DNA from: Marisimplicoccus sp038147335
GTDB lineage: Bacteria > Bacteroidota > Bacteroidia > Flavobacteriales > Flavobacteriaceae
DNA: 64,000 nucleotides
Assembly (NCBI GenBank): GCA_038147335.1
Contig: JAYQTK010000003.1
Span: 124,001 to 188,000 of the forward strand
Reading direction: 5' to 3'
Shown: one piece after another, positions 57,130 to 64,000 of the stretch
Numbering within the stretch: the stretch's first letter is position 1
Layout: each line of letters starts with the position of its first letter
Made by a program: the position numbers and the translations under genes
The notes under the pieces: generated by a model
What the model saw: the letters and a program-made list of their open reading frames with translations, nothing else
The model's database searches: none
What the model was told of the DNA's origin: nothing

Positions 57130-57934
57130 TCTATTCCATAAGTAGGTTAGTGATTGCTTTGGATAATACAATTCTTTCCTAAATCTCAAGGCACTTTAAA
57201 ATAAAATCATGTACGGAATGAACATGCGAAACACAAGCAGGTCTGTTCAATACCTGCCCAGCATCTAATTCTCTCAGGTCATAGTGAGGTAGCACCACAC
57301 TTAACCCCTTTCATATGCAGCATGATATATATACTTAGAGCCCTAAAGTATATAGAAAACGAGCAGAATATTAGCACAATTTTATTCGAAAGGCTTGAAT
57401 CATCTCAATAAATGATTTATATATATTCTGTTAGTACTATAAAATCAAACAACCTCAAAAACTTAAGAGTTTTGAAGCTTTCTCCTTGCTTTTCAAGCCT
57501 TTGTTTCGGTAATTGTAGAAAGGCGATGTTAAATTGTTTTGCTACGGTTTCCCGTAATCCGGCAGATTTTGAACAATAAAGTTGCAGTATCTCAACATTC
57601 CAATTCCAGCTTGAGGTATATCTTGCCAATATATCGTAGAGACAATGATTGTATTTAGATACAAAGACCACCATCTTTACTTTTTTAAGGAATGATTTAT
57701 TTCATAACGAATATGGTGGGCTATTGCAATTTCCTGATCAAACTTTTGTTTAAAGGCAGTTTCTGAAAAATCTTCTTTTAGAACTACTTCAATACGCATA
57801 AAGAAGATATTATTTTCACGATCGACAAATTGATCCAAGTAAACAATGTTTCCCCCTTCCTTTTGTAAGAAGTTTGTAGTTTCACTAATGATTCCTTTCT
57901 TGTCAGGGCAATGGATTCGTATACTGAGTTTCAT
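57130..57934 (-). pseudogene. purU: Formyltetrahydrofolate deformylase remnant
   Basis: The N-terminal ACT domain is recognisable (MKLSIRIHCPDKKGIISETT ... IRYEINHSLKK), then in another frame MVVFVSKYNHCLYDILARYT and FDFIVLTEYI, and in the 57130-57420 stretch scattered pieces of the C-terminal half: HAAYERG, GATSHY, ELDAGQV, RIVLSKAI. Multiple indels, stops and missense changes mean it is clearly degraded, unlike the indel-only breaks elsewhere. PurU releases formate from 10-formyl-THF. 56972-57129 holds nothing else that I can name. Confidence 0.7.
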
Positions 57935-58061
57935 TGGATTGTTTTTGATAAAATTAATATTGGATCAACGAATTTAAAAATTTAATTCACTAAAAGATTG
58001 AGTTGTACAGCAACTTTGAATAATAGGGGAGCCACCGCTTTTATTACACAAACTATTTAAT

Positions 58062-58086
58062 CCCTTCACCTACTGGAGGGTTTTTT
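58062..58086 (+). terminator. Copy of the tRNA-Asn terminator
   Basis: Exact 25-nt copy of 55916-55940, forming the same stem and T6 tail. It is on the plus strand, opposite to the neighbouring genes, so it is a relic of duplication rather than a functional terminator for them. Confidence 0.6.
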
Positions 58087-58088
58087 AT

Positions 58089-58312
58089 CTAGTCACAAGG
58101 TCCTTCTGTAAATGATTTAACTCCACTAAAAGTTGAGGCATAACAATAGTTAGGATATGTTTTACCATCACATCCACATACTGGATCATATATCTCATAC
58201 AAACAGATGTAATATCGATTAATGATTCATCAATACAATTTTCATTATTATTTTCTTTATCCTTAGAGCAAGAAACTATTATTAGGATTAATAGAGATAT
58301 CCATTTTTTCAT
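58089..58312 (-). CDS. Kazal-like domain lipoprotein with one-base frameshift
   Basis: Leader MKKWISLLILIIVSC (lipid Cys 15), then KDKENNNENCIDESLIDITS and VC. A missing T near 58205 makes the frame change; restored, the rest reads YEIYDPVCGCDGKTYPNYCY ... GVKSFTEGPCD to TAG 58089, with the Cys spacing of Kazal-type serine protease inhibitors (VCGCDGKTY is the signature). About 75 residues in full. A secreted protease inhibitor is a sensible inference, and a zincin-type protease gene lies upstream on the same strand. Confidence 0.65.
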
Positions 58313-58319
58313 AATTTTT

Positions 58320-58700
58320 TAAAAATTATTGTGGAGGTCCATCCCCATGAATATGCGAGCTGTCGTTTAAAATTAACTCCTGTTTTATTCTTAAAGTCTT
58401 TTAAACTTTTCGTTTCTTTTTTCTATCAAATAAGATTTTAATAAATCTTCTTATCATAAAATTAAAGCTATCCTCCTCTACCCACTTTTCTTACTCCTGA
58501 GGTTCCAGAGTTTTTAAAACCTTTATTTTGACTTTACTTTTGAATCTGAATTTGAAGAAACCTTATTCTTGATTTTGACTTTCCACCCTTAAATAATCTC
58601 TTATACATTTGTCTCGCGGTTATCATTTTTGTTTCCAAAAACTTACTACCCATATTTAACTATTTAATTGTTTTTCTAAATTATTTAATTTTTATTACCA
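58320..58700 (-). other. Degenerate small-peptide region between the Kazal-like and zincin genes
   Basis: No long frame. Short basic frames are visible: ATG 58653 (MGSKFLETKMITARQMYKRL, 39 residues, then stop) and, in other frames, fragments ending NSGTSGVRKVGRGG and HIHGDGPPQ. With one or two frame corrections the 58653 peptide would be about 65 residues of Lys/Ser/Gly-rich sequence. Whether this is a coding remnant or chance is open. Confidence 0.3.
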
Positions 58701-58707
58701 ATCATCA

Positions 58708-59712
58708 TTAATTGAGGCTCTGGCAAAAATGAATTACATAATTATCATAAATAGGGTCATAATAATGACCTGACTCTTGTAATCATCGTTCCAAATTTTA
58801 TTTCCACTTTCATCTACCTTATATAACAAGGTGAGAGATGTAACCTTCTAAGTGCCATCGGCCTTCCTTCCTGAGGGAATATCCTCTCCACTACCGTATA
58901 ACATTAAAAACCCCTTCAGCAAACACTTCAAATCCAGGGTTTACATCATTGTATTCATGACTAACATTAATTAATTTATGACCTAGCTCGTGGGCGATTG
59001 TTTTTCTAAATCTTTCCTCCGTTGAAAGGTTTGAGCAGTGGTTATAACACCTCTAAGCTCTTCAGGAATTTGGTCAATATAGCCATATGAGGGAAATGAT
59101 AGCCCTCCTTGTTCGAACAGTTTTCATCATCCAATTTCGACCTTCGGCCAAAGTCAAAATGGATAAAAACATCTTAAAAAGCTAAATTAAATATATCGTT
59201 CTTGAATTATTAATATCTTTTTCTACAATACTTCTAAAAGCATTAATTGCGTGAGTTGTGAGAATTGATGGATGCCTTTTTGAATTTTCATATAGATTAA
59301 CATATTCAGTGTCAGGAATACCAGGAACCTCATTAGCCTGAATTGATAAATATTTTGAATTTATATTACCTGTTTTAGCAAATAACAAGTTTAACTGTAC
59401 GTCAGTAGGCTTGAAAATCTCCTTTGCAAAAAGGAAGCTTTCTATCATCTTGTTAAATGTTACTTTAGTAAATGTTGAATCCAAATTTGAAGGAAAATAT
59501 ATTCCAATATCAACCGTAGGCTTCCCATTTACGAGATCACTATTTATTTGATTGATGTCAATTGAATCAATAAGGCTCCAATTAACATCAGTTGATGAAT
59601 CATCATTATAATTTGAAGTAAGATTAGATGGATTTATACAGCCAGTAACCATTAAAAATATTAAGAAAACTGGCATAGTGTTTTTAGCTACTAAATTTGT
59701 GATACTGTTCAT
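58708..59712 (-). pseudogene. Zincin-type metalloprotease lipoprotein, frameshifted
   Basis: The N-terminal 176 residues are in frame (leader MNSITNLVAKNTMPVFLIFL ... VTGC, lipid Cys 25). Then frames change: FIHFDFGRRSKLDDENCSN, YGYIDQIPEELRGVITTAQ, and TIAHELGHKLINVSHEY, an HExxH zinc motif with a downstream His, followed by GFEVFAEG, LMLYGSGEDI and WNDDYKSQ ... YNYVIHF-like end near 58708. It is a secreted metallopeptidase in origin; about five indels break it. It starts 4 nt after the monooxygenase-like gene stop. Confidence 0.6.
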
Positions 59713-59716
59713 ATGT

Positions 59717-60099
59717 CTAATTTATTCCTCCAACATAAGATTTAATAATTGGATTCATAGCTTTTATTTTTTCTTTGAATGCATCATTGATTTCTCCTAG
59801 AACAGTAAGTTTTTCTACTTTAAATAATCTCTAAATCTGAGATTTATTGGTGAACCAATAACTTTATTGCCAAGTTCTTCCCAAACGTTTGAATTTTCGA
59901 ATTTTTCAATTAAAGTTGCTGTCTTATCTTCCTCATTTATAAACCACTCAAACCTAATGATACCTTCATCTTTTAGGTTAAAAAAAACAGGACATTGCTC
60001 ATCTCTTATATATTGATTTACAACATCAGTACTTTCAGTAAATGAAACATCAATAATTACAGTGACATTATTGTTTGGTGTATGTAGTTTTCTTTTCAT
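59717..60099 (-). CDS. Antibiotic-biosynthesis-monooxygenase-like protein, one-base frameshift
   Basis: The first frame (60099-59815) reads VTVIIDVSFTESTDVVNQYI, RFEWFINEEDKTATLIEKFE to FRDYLK and then stops; the next frame continues VEKLTVLGEINDAFKEKIKA ... KSYVGGIN to TAG 59717. Joined, it is about 127 residues and aligns along its length with the 55982 protein (RFEWFINEEDKTATLIEKFE versus GYYISEDGKKVTLIERYNN). Unlike that paralogue it lacks a signal peptide. Upstream of the zincin gene by 4 nt, so the same operon. Confidence 0.55.
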
Positions 60100-60166
60100 A
60101 TCTGCAATTTAGAAAAATAAAAATAAATTTATATGTATCATTAATTGTAGTATTGAGACACTCTTG

Positions 60167-60244
60167 TTAAACTATTTTACCCTGACTTAGTCCAGCACCT
60201 AAAGCAATTCCAACTCCAATTCCAACACCCATATTATCACTCAT
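60167..60244 (-). CDS. 25-residue glycine-zipper-type peptide, possibly a remnant
   Basis: ATG 60244 to TAA 60167: MSDNMGVGIGVGIALGAGLS then QGKIV. The GxGxG repeats look like the start of small glycine-zipper proteins of Flavobacteriia that normally run to 40 residues or more. It interrupts the trmH-like remnant, suggesting a junction. 60100-60166 has no other gene. Confidence 0.3.
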   Translation of the reverse strand: MSDNMGVGIGVGIALGAGLSQGKIV

Positions 60245-60274
60245 AACCCAATTCTATACCAATCACAAGAAACT

Positions 60275-60647
60275 ACAAAATAATTCAGATAATCCAAACC
60301 AATCACACAAACGAATTATTGTTCCTAAATTTCCAGGATCACTAATTCCATCAACAGCAATTGTTGTAGATTCTTCTAAAATTTTTTTTTTATCAGGTAA
60401 TTCAAATACACCCTAAAACTGGACTTGGTGAATTAAAATGAGTAATTTTTTTCATTTCCTCATCCTTGATTACATCAGCATTTTTATTAAAGTTATCCTC
60501 AGTTGAAAAAAGCATTTTATAAGGCCAACCAGCATTAATTAGCTCATTAACAACCTTTTTTCCCTCGGCAACAAAAAGTTTATTTGCTAGACGAAACTTT
60601 TTTTTATTTAATTGAAGAATTAGTTTGCGCTGGTTGTTTGAGTACAT
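60275..60647 (-). pseudogene. SpoU/TrmH-family RNA methyltransferase remnant
   Basis: The N-terminal substrate-binding part (NNQRKLILQLNKKKFRLANK, LFVAEGKKVVNEL, SPSPVLG) is in one frame to 60402; after a frame change near 60410 it continues VFELPDKKK, TTIAVDGISDPGNLGTIIRL and CDWFGL, the first half of the SpoU domain. It ends there: the knot residues (GAxFR and later motifs) are absent and unrelated bases begin. Truncated, so not functional. Confidence 0.65.
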
Positions 60648-60667
60648 ACAATAGCTAATTTAATCAT

Positions 60668-60694
60668 AAAAAAAACCCCTGAAAAATCAGGGGT
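60668..60694 (-). terminator. Intrinsic terminator of the 42-aa gene
   Basis: Perfect 8-bp stem ACCCCTGA (60675-60682)/TCAGGGGT (60687-60694), loop AAAA, followed on the minus strand by eight T. Four nt past the small gene stop. Confidence 0.85.
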
Positions 60695-60697
60695 ATC

Positions 60698-60826
60698 TTA
60701 AATTAGAAAGTCTCCACCGCCTCTAATTCTCTTTTTTGAACTCGAGGTTGTTTTTGAATTTCTTTTTTTTAAGGCTAATGCGTGGCCTTGGTTTGGTTCC
60801 AAAGCTAACATAATCTTATCATTCAT
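60698..60826 (-). CDS. 42-residue basic peptide behind a structured leader
   Basis: ATG 60826 to TAA 60698: MNDKIMLALEPNQGHALALK followed by KRNSKTTSSSKKRIRGGGDF and LI. The C-terminal half is Ser/Lys/Arg-rich with a Gly triplet. No signal peptide or known domain. It has its own strong terminator (60668-60694) and a structured 5' leader (60830-60940), so it is a separate transcription unit. Bacteriocin-like, RiPP precursor or nucleic-acid-binding roles are guesses. Confidence 0.55.
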   Translation of the reverse strand: MNDKIMLALEPNQGHALALKKRNSKTTSSSKKRIRGGGDFLI

Positions 60827-60829
60827 AAT

Positions 60830-60940
60830 TCTAAACTTTTAAGTTAAACTTATGTAACGATTCATTCGGGTGCGTTCTCTCCACCCGCGACTATATTATT
60901 GAACCCAGTCCACACGGGTTGTCGATTAGAATAATCGATA
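60830..60940 (-). ncRNA. Candidate structured leader RNA of the 42-aa gene
   Basis: On the minus strand three successive hairpins occur: TCGATTA-TTC-TAATCGA (60938-60922, perfect 7-bp arms), AACCC-N9-GGGTT (60920-60902) and CGGGTG-N9-CACCCG (60887-60867). TAAATTTA, one base from the -7 consensus TAnnTTTG, lies just upstream (60952-60945), so the RNA would begin at the first hairpin. Rfam-like elements were not recognised. On the plus strand the region is not expected to be the csp leader because the csp -7 box is at 61031. Confidence 0.4.
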
Positions 60941-61030
60941 CCTAAATTTACGAAAAAAAGAGAAACTCTATCATTATCTTATTTATTGATACTTAATAAG
61001 AAAAAAGTAGGTAATGGCAGTTTATTAGTT

Positions 61031-61038
61031 TACATTTG
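61031..61038 (+). promoter_or_regulatory. TAnnTTTG -7 promoter element of the cold-shock gene
   Basis: TACATTTG lies 14 nt before ATG 61053. This gives a very short 5' leader, unlike the long cspA leader of enterobacteria. Confidence 0.45.
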
Positions 61039-61052
61039 CACAAATTAAATTA

Positions 61053-61253
61053 ATGAGTCAAGGAATTATAAAGTTTTTTAACGAAACCAAAGGATTTGGT
61101 TTTGTTAAAGAGATTGATTCAGACACCGAACACTTCGTTCATGTTTCTGGTCTTATAGACAGAGTATCCGAAGGAGATAAAGTCGAGTTTGAATTAATAG
61201 AAGGTAAAAAAGGTTTAAATGCAGTTAATGTAAAAGTAATCAATGATGCCTAA
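61053..61253 (+). CDS. Cold-shock domain protein
   Basis: 66 residues forming a single cold-shock domain: GIIKFFNETKGFGFVKE (RNP1 KGFGFV), EHFVHVSGL (RNP2-like) and ENVKVINDA end. A nucleic-acid chaperone that binds single-stranded RNA and DNA. It has its own promoter box and terminator. Acidic surface loops (EIDSDTE, EGDKVEFE) are unremarkable for the family. Confidence 0.95.
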   Translation: MSQGIIKFFNETKGFGFVKEIDSDTEHFVHVSGLIDRVSEGDKVEFELIEGKKGLNAVNVKVINDA

Positions 61254-61259
61254 CAATAT

Positions 61260-61286
61260 AACCCTTCTTAACTGAGGGGTTTTTTA
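61260..61286 (+). terminator. Intrinsic terminator of the cold-shock gene
   Basis: AACCCTTC/GAGGGGTT 8-bp stem (one G-T pair), loop TTAACT, T6 tail. The loop also holds the stop codon of the convergent 61268 gene. Confidence 0.8.
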
Positions 61287-61450
61287 TTTTTCATTTTTCT
61301 TAATTCCGCTAAAAGAAAATTTGCTCTTTGACTAAATGATAAAGGAGTACCTGGTTCATTTATCTTATCATATAATCTCCAATATTCTTCTTGTAATTCA
61401 ATGGATATTTTTTGGTCATGTATATATGCTTCAAATTCTTTTCTAGTCAT
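61268..61450 (-). CDS. Small helical protein next to the LOG-family gene
   Basis: 60 residues: MTRKEFEAYIHDQKISIELQ, EEYWRLYDKINEPGTPLSFS and a C-terminal ELRKMKNKKPLS. No signal or membrane segment; mostly helical and charged. It follows the LOG-family gene by 14 nt on the same strand and ends in the cold-shock terminator. Family not recognised, but the length and context suggest a real gene. Confidence 0.55.
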   Translation of the reverse strand: MTRKEFEAYIHDQKISIELQEEYWRLYDKINEPGTPLSFSQRANFLLAELRKMKNKKPLS

Positions 61451-61464
61451 TTACATTTGATTAG

Positions 61465-62043
61465 TTATTCATTTCTTGCAAAATTTAAGGCATCTCTATT
61501 CCAGTCATCTGTATTTTTTATTGTAGGTAGAACTTCGGTTGGATCCTCAACTATAGACCACATTTCAAGATGCCTGGTGTCCATAAAATTTTGACTAACA
61601 CATCTTTCTAACATTTCTTGAAGAGGATTATAGAATCCATTTGTATTAATGATAACTACGGGCTTTGTAAATATTCCTAATCTCTTCCATGTAATTGCTT
61701 CAATAAGTTCATCAAGAGTTCCACATCCACCTGGCAGTGCGACAACAGCGTCTATATTTTCTAAAAATTTAGTTTTTCTCTCATGCATTGTGCTGACTAT
61801 TTCTAGATCAGTAAGTCTTTTATGAGTCCACTCGATGTCTTGCATAAATTTTGGACTAATCCCCTTAATATTGCCTCCGTTGTCAATAATAGTATCTGCA
61901 AGGTGGCCCATAAGACCATTACCTCCTCCCCCATATACAACTTGAACATTCTCTTTAATAAATTCTTTTGCTAATTTTTCAGTTGCCTCAAAATAAATTT
62001 TATCAATTTTAGAACTCGAGGAACAATAAACACATACTTTCAT
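61465..62043 (-). CDS. LOG family protein (TIGR00730 type)
   Basis: 192 residues with the two family motifs: GGGGNGLMGHLADTIIDNGG (about 38-57) and PGGCGTLDELIEAITWKRLG (about 104-123). The Rossmann-like fold hydrolyses nucleotide 5'-monophosphates to base and ribose-5-phosphate in characterised LOG proteins (cytokinin riboside phosphoribohydrolase); bacterial physiological substrate may be purine or pyrimidine NMP. Confidence 0.93.
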   Translation of the reverse strand: MKVCVYCSSSSKIDKIYFEATEKLAKEFIKENVQVVYGGGGNGLMGHLADTIIDNGGNIKGISPKFMQDIEWTHKRLTDLEIVSTMHERKTKFLENIDAVVALPGGCGTLDELIEAITWKRLGIFTKPVVIINTNGFYNPLQEMLERCVSQNFMDTRHLEMWSIVEDPTEVLPTIKNTDDWNRDALNFARNE

Positions 62044-62109
62044 CCAAACTAAATTATGAAATCTAAGTCAATAAATACTCTAATAATATTAAATGTGATA
62101 ATTGTAGGT

Positions 62110-62304
62110 CTATATAACTAGTAGAAAAATATATTTCCAAACTAGATAAATAAGATGTCCAAGAATTAATCCCCAGGTTAATGCTTTTTGAACATTTTTA
62201 TTTCCACCAAAAAGTTTAAACTTTCTAACTAGAATGAATGAAATAATAATACTTATAACAATCCAAAGTGCAAATGCTGTATAATCAATTATAGTAAAGT
62301 TCAT
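62110..62304 (-). CDS. Small two-helix membrane protein
   Basis: 64 residues with membrane helices at about 8-28 and 43-63 and a basic loop (RKFKLFGGNKN), so an inner-membrane hairpin. It is the third gene of a compact operon with the 40-residue peptide (3 nt upstream) and the 144-residue-type lipoprotein. Function unknown. Confidence 0.55.
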   Translation of the reverse strand: MNFTIIDYTAFALWIVISIIISFILVRKFKLFGGNKNVQKALTWGLILGHLIYLVWKYIFLLVI

Positions 62305-62307
62305 AAA

Positions 62308-62430
62308 TCATTTTAATACAAACTCATATAGTAAGATAGTAAACAGAACACCTTTTACAAATGCAATTCTAGCAGTAAGTATGGGATTTTTTTTCATCCA
62401 ATTTTTTCGCATTTCTAAAAACCTTTTCAT
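62308..62430 (-). CDS. 40-residue membrane peptide coupled to the lipoprotein gene
   Basis: ATG 62430 to TGA 62308: MKRFLEMRKNWMKKNPILTA followed by RIAFVKGVLFTILLYEFVLK. The C-terminal half is a single hydrophobic helix. Its ATG overlaps the stop of the upstream lipoprotein gene in an ATGA arrangement, which supports translation. Function unknown. Confidence 0.55.
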   Translation of the reverse strand: MKRFLEMRKNWMKKNPILTARIAFVKGVLFTILLYEFVLK

Positions 62431-62846
62431 TCAAAACTAATTAAATTTTCAGCTTCTTTTTTAATTCTAGATTTATTGAGAATACTGTCTTTTATTTCTG
62501 ATTTTCTGTCAAATTCCTTATCGGTTACATTTATTTTCATTCTTTCTCTGTTTACTGTGTATATTTCAAAATTATACATAGCTTGATTCAAGAACTCCAA
62601 TGCTTTTATTTCGTTGTCTACACCACCTAGACTATTGTCCAAAGCTAACGATCTTGAATATGCTGATACTATTTCATTGGCTATGAATTCATATGCCTCA
62701 ATTGAAGCTCCTTCTAATTCAGGTGATTCTAATTGTTTAGTTTCATAGGTTGAATCACCTAACTGATTGTAGTTATAGCTGTCTAAGTAATATATTTCAC
62801 CACCACAGCCTGTTATAAGGATTGCTAAAAAAAGTATTTTTCTCAT
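62427..62846 (-). CDS. Lipoprotein of unknown function
   Basis: 139 residues from ATG 62846, which gives MRKILFLAILITGC (lipid Cys 14) and the cleanest leader. The mature part has a helical segment (EAYEFIANEIVSAYSRSLAL, SLGGVDNEIKALEFLNQAMY) and a charged end. No known domain. It is the first gene of the operon with the 40-aa and 64-aa membrane peptides. Confidence 0.6.
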   Translation of the reverse strand: MRKILFLAILITGCGGEIYYLDSYNYNQLGDSTYETKQLESPELEGASIEAYEFIANEIVSAYSRSLALDNSLGGVDNEIKALEFLNQAMYNFEIYTVNRERMKINVTDKEFDRKSEIKDSILNKSRIKKEAENLISFE

Positions 62847-62873
62847 ACTTAAATTTAGCAAAATCTAATAGAA

Positions 62874-64000
62874 TTATCTAAAATTGAAGCTACTTGAGTT
62901 TTTGGTTTGCGAACTATTCCCAATAAAAACGTTGAATTCCCCTGGTTCTGTAGCCCATTGATTTGAAGCATTATAAAATTCTAGTAATTTTTCATTAATT
63001 GTAAATTCAACTGTTTTAGTTTCACCAGGCTCTAAATCAACTAATTCAAATCCTTTTTAATTCCCTAACAGGTCTTGTTGCACTAGCATACTTATCTTGA
63101 ATATAAAGTTGAACTACTTCTCTACCTTTCACATCCCCAATATTAGAGACTGTAACTGATGCAGTAATTGATTCATCATTACTTAACTCATTCGAACTAA
63201 GAGAAATATTTGAAATTGTAAAATCTGTATAGCTTAAACCATATCCAAATGGATACAATGGTGAATTTAGTTCATCTTGATAGTGAGACCAGAAAACACT
63301 TCCAGCATCCTCCCCGTCAGCTCCAGGTCTTCCTGTACTTTTATAGTTATAATATAAGGGCAGCTGTCCAACACTTCTGGGAAAAGACATAGGTAATTTA
63401 CCACTAGGGTTAAAATCCCCATAAAGAACCTCAGCAATTGCATTTCCACTTGAAGTACCTAGGTGCCATGCCTCAACAATTGCAGGAAGATTTTCGCTGT
63501 GCCAGTTTAAGACCAATGGTCTTCCATTCATTAAGACTAATACAATATTTTTATTGACCTTGTATACTTCCTCTAGTAGTTCTTGTTGAAATCCAGGTAA
63601 GTCAAGATTTGTCCTACTTCTTCCTTCTCCTGATTGAAACCCGTATTCTCCAAGAACCATAACAACAACATCTGCATCTCTTGCAACTCTTATAGCATTT
63701 GATATTCCTGTTTTATCAGTTTCATTAATTGAAACTTCTTCGTGGAATCCATCAGGAACTTTATTGACAAGTTTTACACCCATTGCATGAGATAATCTGT
63801 TGCCTTTATATTCTTTCATTGCCTCTAAAACTGAAACAGCAGAGTTATTTTCTGCAGCAATTCTCCAGTTACCAAGTGGACTGTTTTTATCATCTGCTAA
63901 AGGTCCAATTAATGCAATTTTTTGACCATTTTTCTTAAGAGGAAGAATATTTCCTTCATTTTTAAGCAGAACTATAGAATGCTTAGCTACTTCTAAGGTA
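62874..64000 (-). CDS. Glycoside hydrolase family 3 beta-glucosidase-like protein (5' end outside window), one-base frameshift near 3' end
   Basis: The frame enters at 64000 (TLEVAKHSIVLLKNEGNILP) and covers the GH3 C-terminal (alpha/beta sandwich) domain with LIGPLADDKNSPLGNW, VVMVLGEYGFQSGEGRSRTN and LPMSFPRSVGQLPLYYNYKS, then a fibronectin III-like domain (VREVVQLYIQDKYASATRPV). At T5 63054-63058 one extra base shifts frame; the next frame gives KGFELVDLEPGETKTVEFTI ... NSSSFNFR to TAA 62874. Typical BglX-type exo-glucosidase; the N-terminal catalytic (TIM-barrel) domain lies beyond the window. Confidence 0.88.

Larger units (their letters stand above)
55885..58086. repeat. Duplicated tRNA-Asn 3' flank bounding a 2.1-kb segment
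   Basis: The flank of tRNA-Asn (about 55876-55940: GGGGGAGC, ACCGCT, ATTACACAAA and the terminator) recurs imperfectly at 58026-58086 (GGGGAGCC, ACCGCT, ATTACACAAA, same 25-nt terminator 58062-58086). Between the copies lie the two small secreted genes and the purU pseudogene. It looks like a duplication at a tRNA end, as left by insertion or recombination, although no integrase is present. Confidence 0.45.

Noticed and set aside
58021..58040. A second tRNA-Asn gene before the 58062 terminator copy
   Set aside because: Only about 8 nt resemble the tRNA 3' end; there is no cloverleaf.
60830..60940. The hairpins as the 5' leader of the cold-shock gene
   Set aside because: A TACATTTG -7 box lies just before the cold-shock gene, leaving the hairpins outside its transcript.

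Overview
The window looks like chromosomal DNA of a marine-type Flavobacteriia (Bacteroidota) bacterium. The evidence is AT-rich DNA (about one third G+C by eye), an alternative complex III (Act) operon, a CxxCH-rich ActA, DUF2723 and BNR/sortilin-like giants, several TonB-dependent receptors, HmuY- and SPOR-type envelope proteins, lipoproteins with short MKK..C leaders, and promoters of the Bacteroidota form TAnnTTTG. No phage, transposase, rRNA or CRISPR array was seen.

Layout. 1-2.9 kb: 3' part of an act (alternative complex III) operon. 3.1-7.2 kb: SPOR protein, infB and nusA. 7.3 kb: tRNA-Gln. 7.4-15.7 kb: AGMO-like hydroxylase, a BNR/sortilin-like exoprotein, a DUF2723 membrane glycosyltransferase-like protein and a small protein. 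15.7-18.3 kb: redox-dead thioredoxin-like protein, a phased Pho-box-like repeat array, and a phosphate transporter with a small barrel-like protein. 18.4-24.8 kb: deoxynucleotide genes (nrdA, nrdB, dCMP deaminase), bacilliredoxin and a NtrY-like kinase. 24.9-35.2 kb: an iron/heme island with a Cys-rich 40-aa protein, an Fbp-type Fe3+ ABC transporter, a FecA-like receptor, a DCC-family gene, an HmuR-like receptor, an HmuY-like lipoprotein and an AraC regulator. It ends where a cation/proton antiporter has lost its 5' end. 36.4-52.9 kb: serine hydrolases, xth, glycyl-tRNA synthetase, an sdhCA-S10 peptidase-sdhB operon, a second BNR protein, pepP and a truncated rseP. 53.0-55.7 kb: a zinc-type cluster with a His/Asp-rich ZnuD-like receptor and a His-rich lipoprotein. 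55.8-60.7 kb: tRNA-Asn followed by an accessory, decaying zone (purU pseudogene, Kazal-like and zincin lipoproteins, trmH remnant, small basic peptides). 60.7-64 kb: a structured leader with a 42-aa peptide, a cold-shock gene, LOG family, a three-gene small membrane operon and the 3' part of a GH3 glucosidase.

Two themes tie the window together. First, metal supply: five Fur/PerR-type 7-1-7 boxes (TTAKAAYnATTMTAA) lie upstream of the Fbp operon, the FecA-like receptor, the Cys-rich 40-aa gene and in the act/SPOR intergenic region, linking iron uptake with the haem- and Fe-S-rich respiratory chain (Act, Sdh). Second, many reading frames are broken by one-base indels, mostly in homopolymers, and are clustered in the receptor and accessory regions, while about 45 kb elsewhere is clean. 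This may be sequencing or assembly error, real decay, or both; purU, trmH, rseP and the antiporter look like real losses or junctions rather than simple base-call errors.
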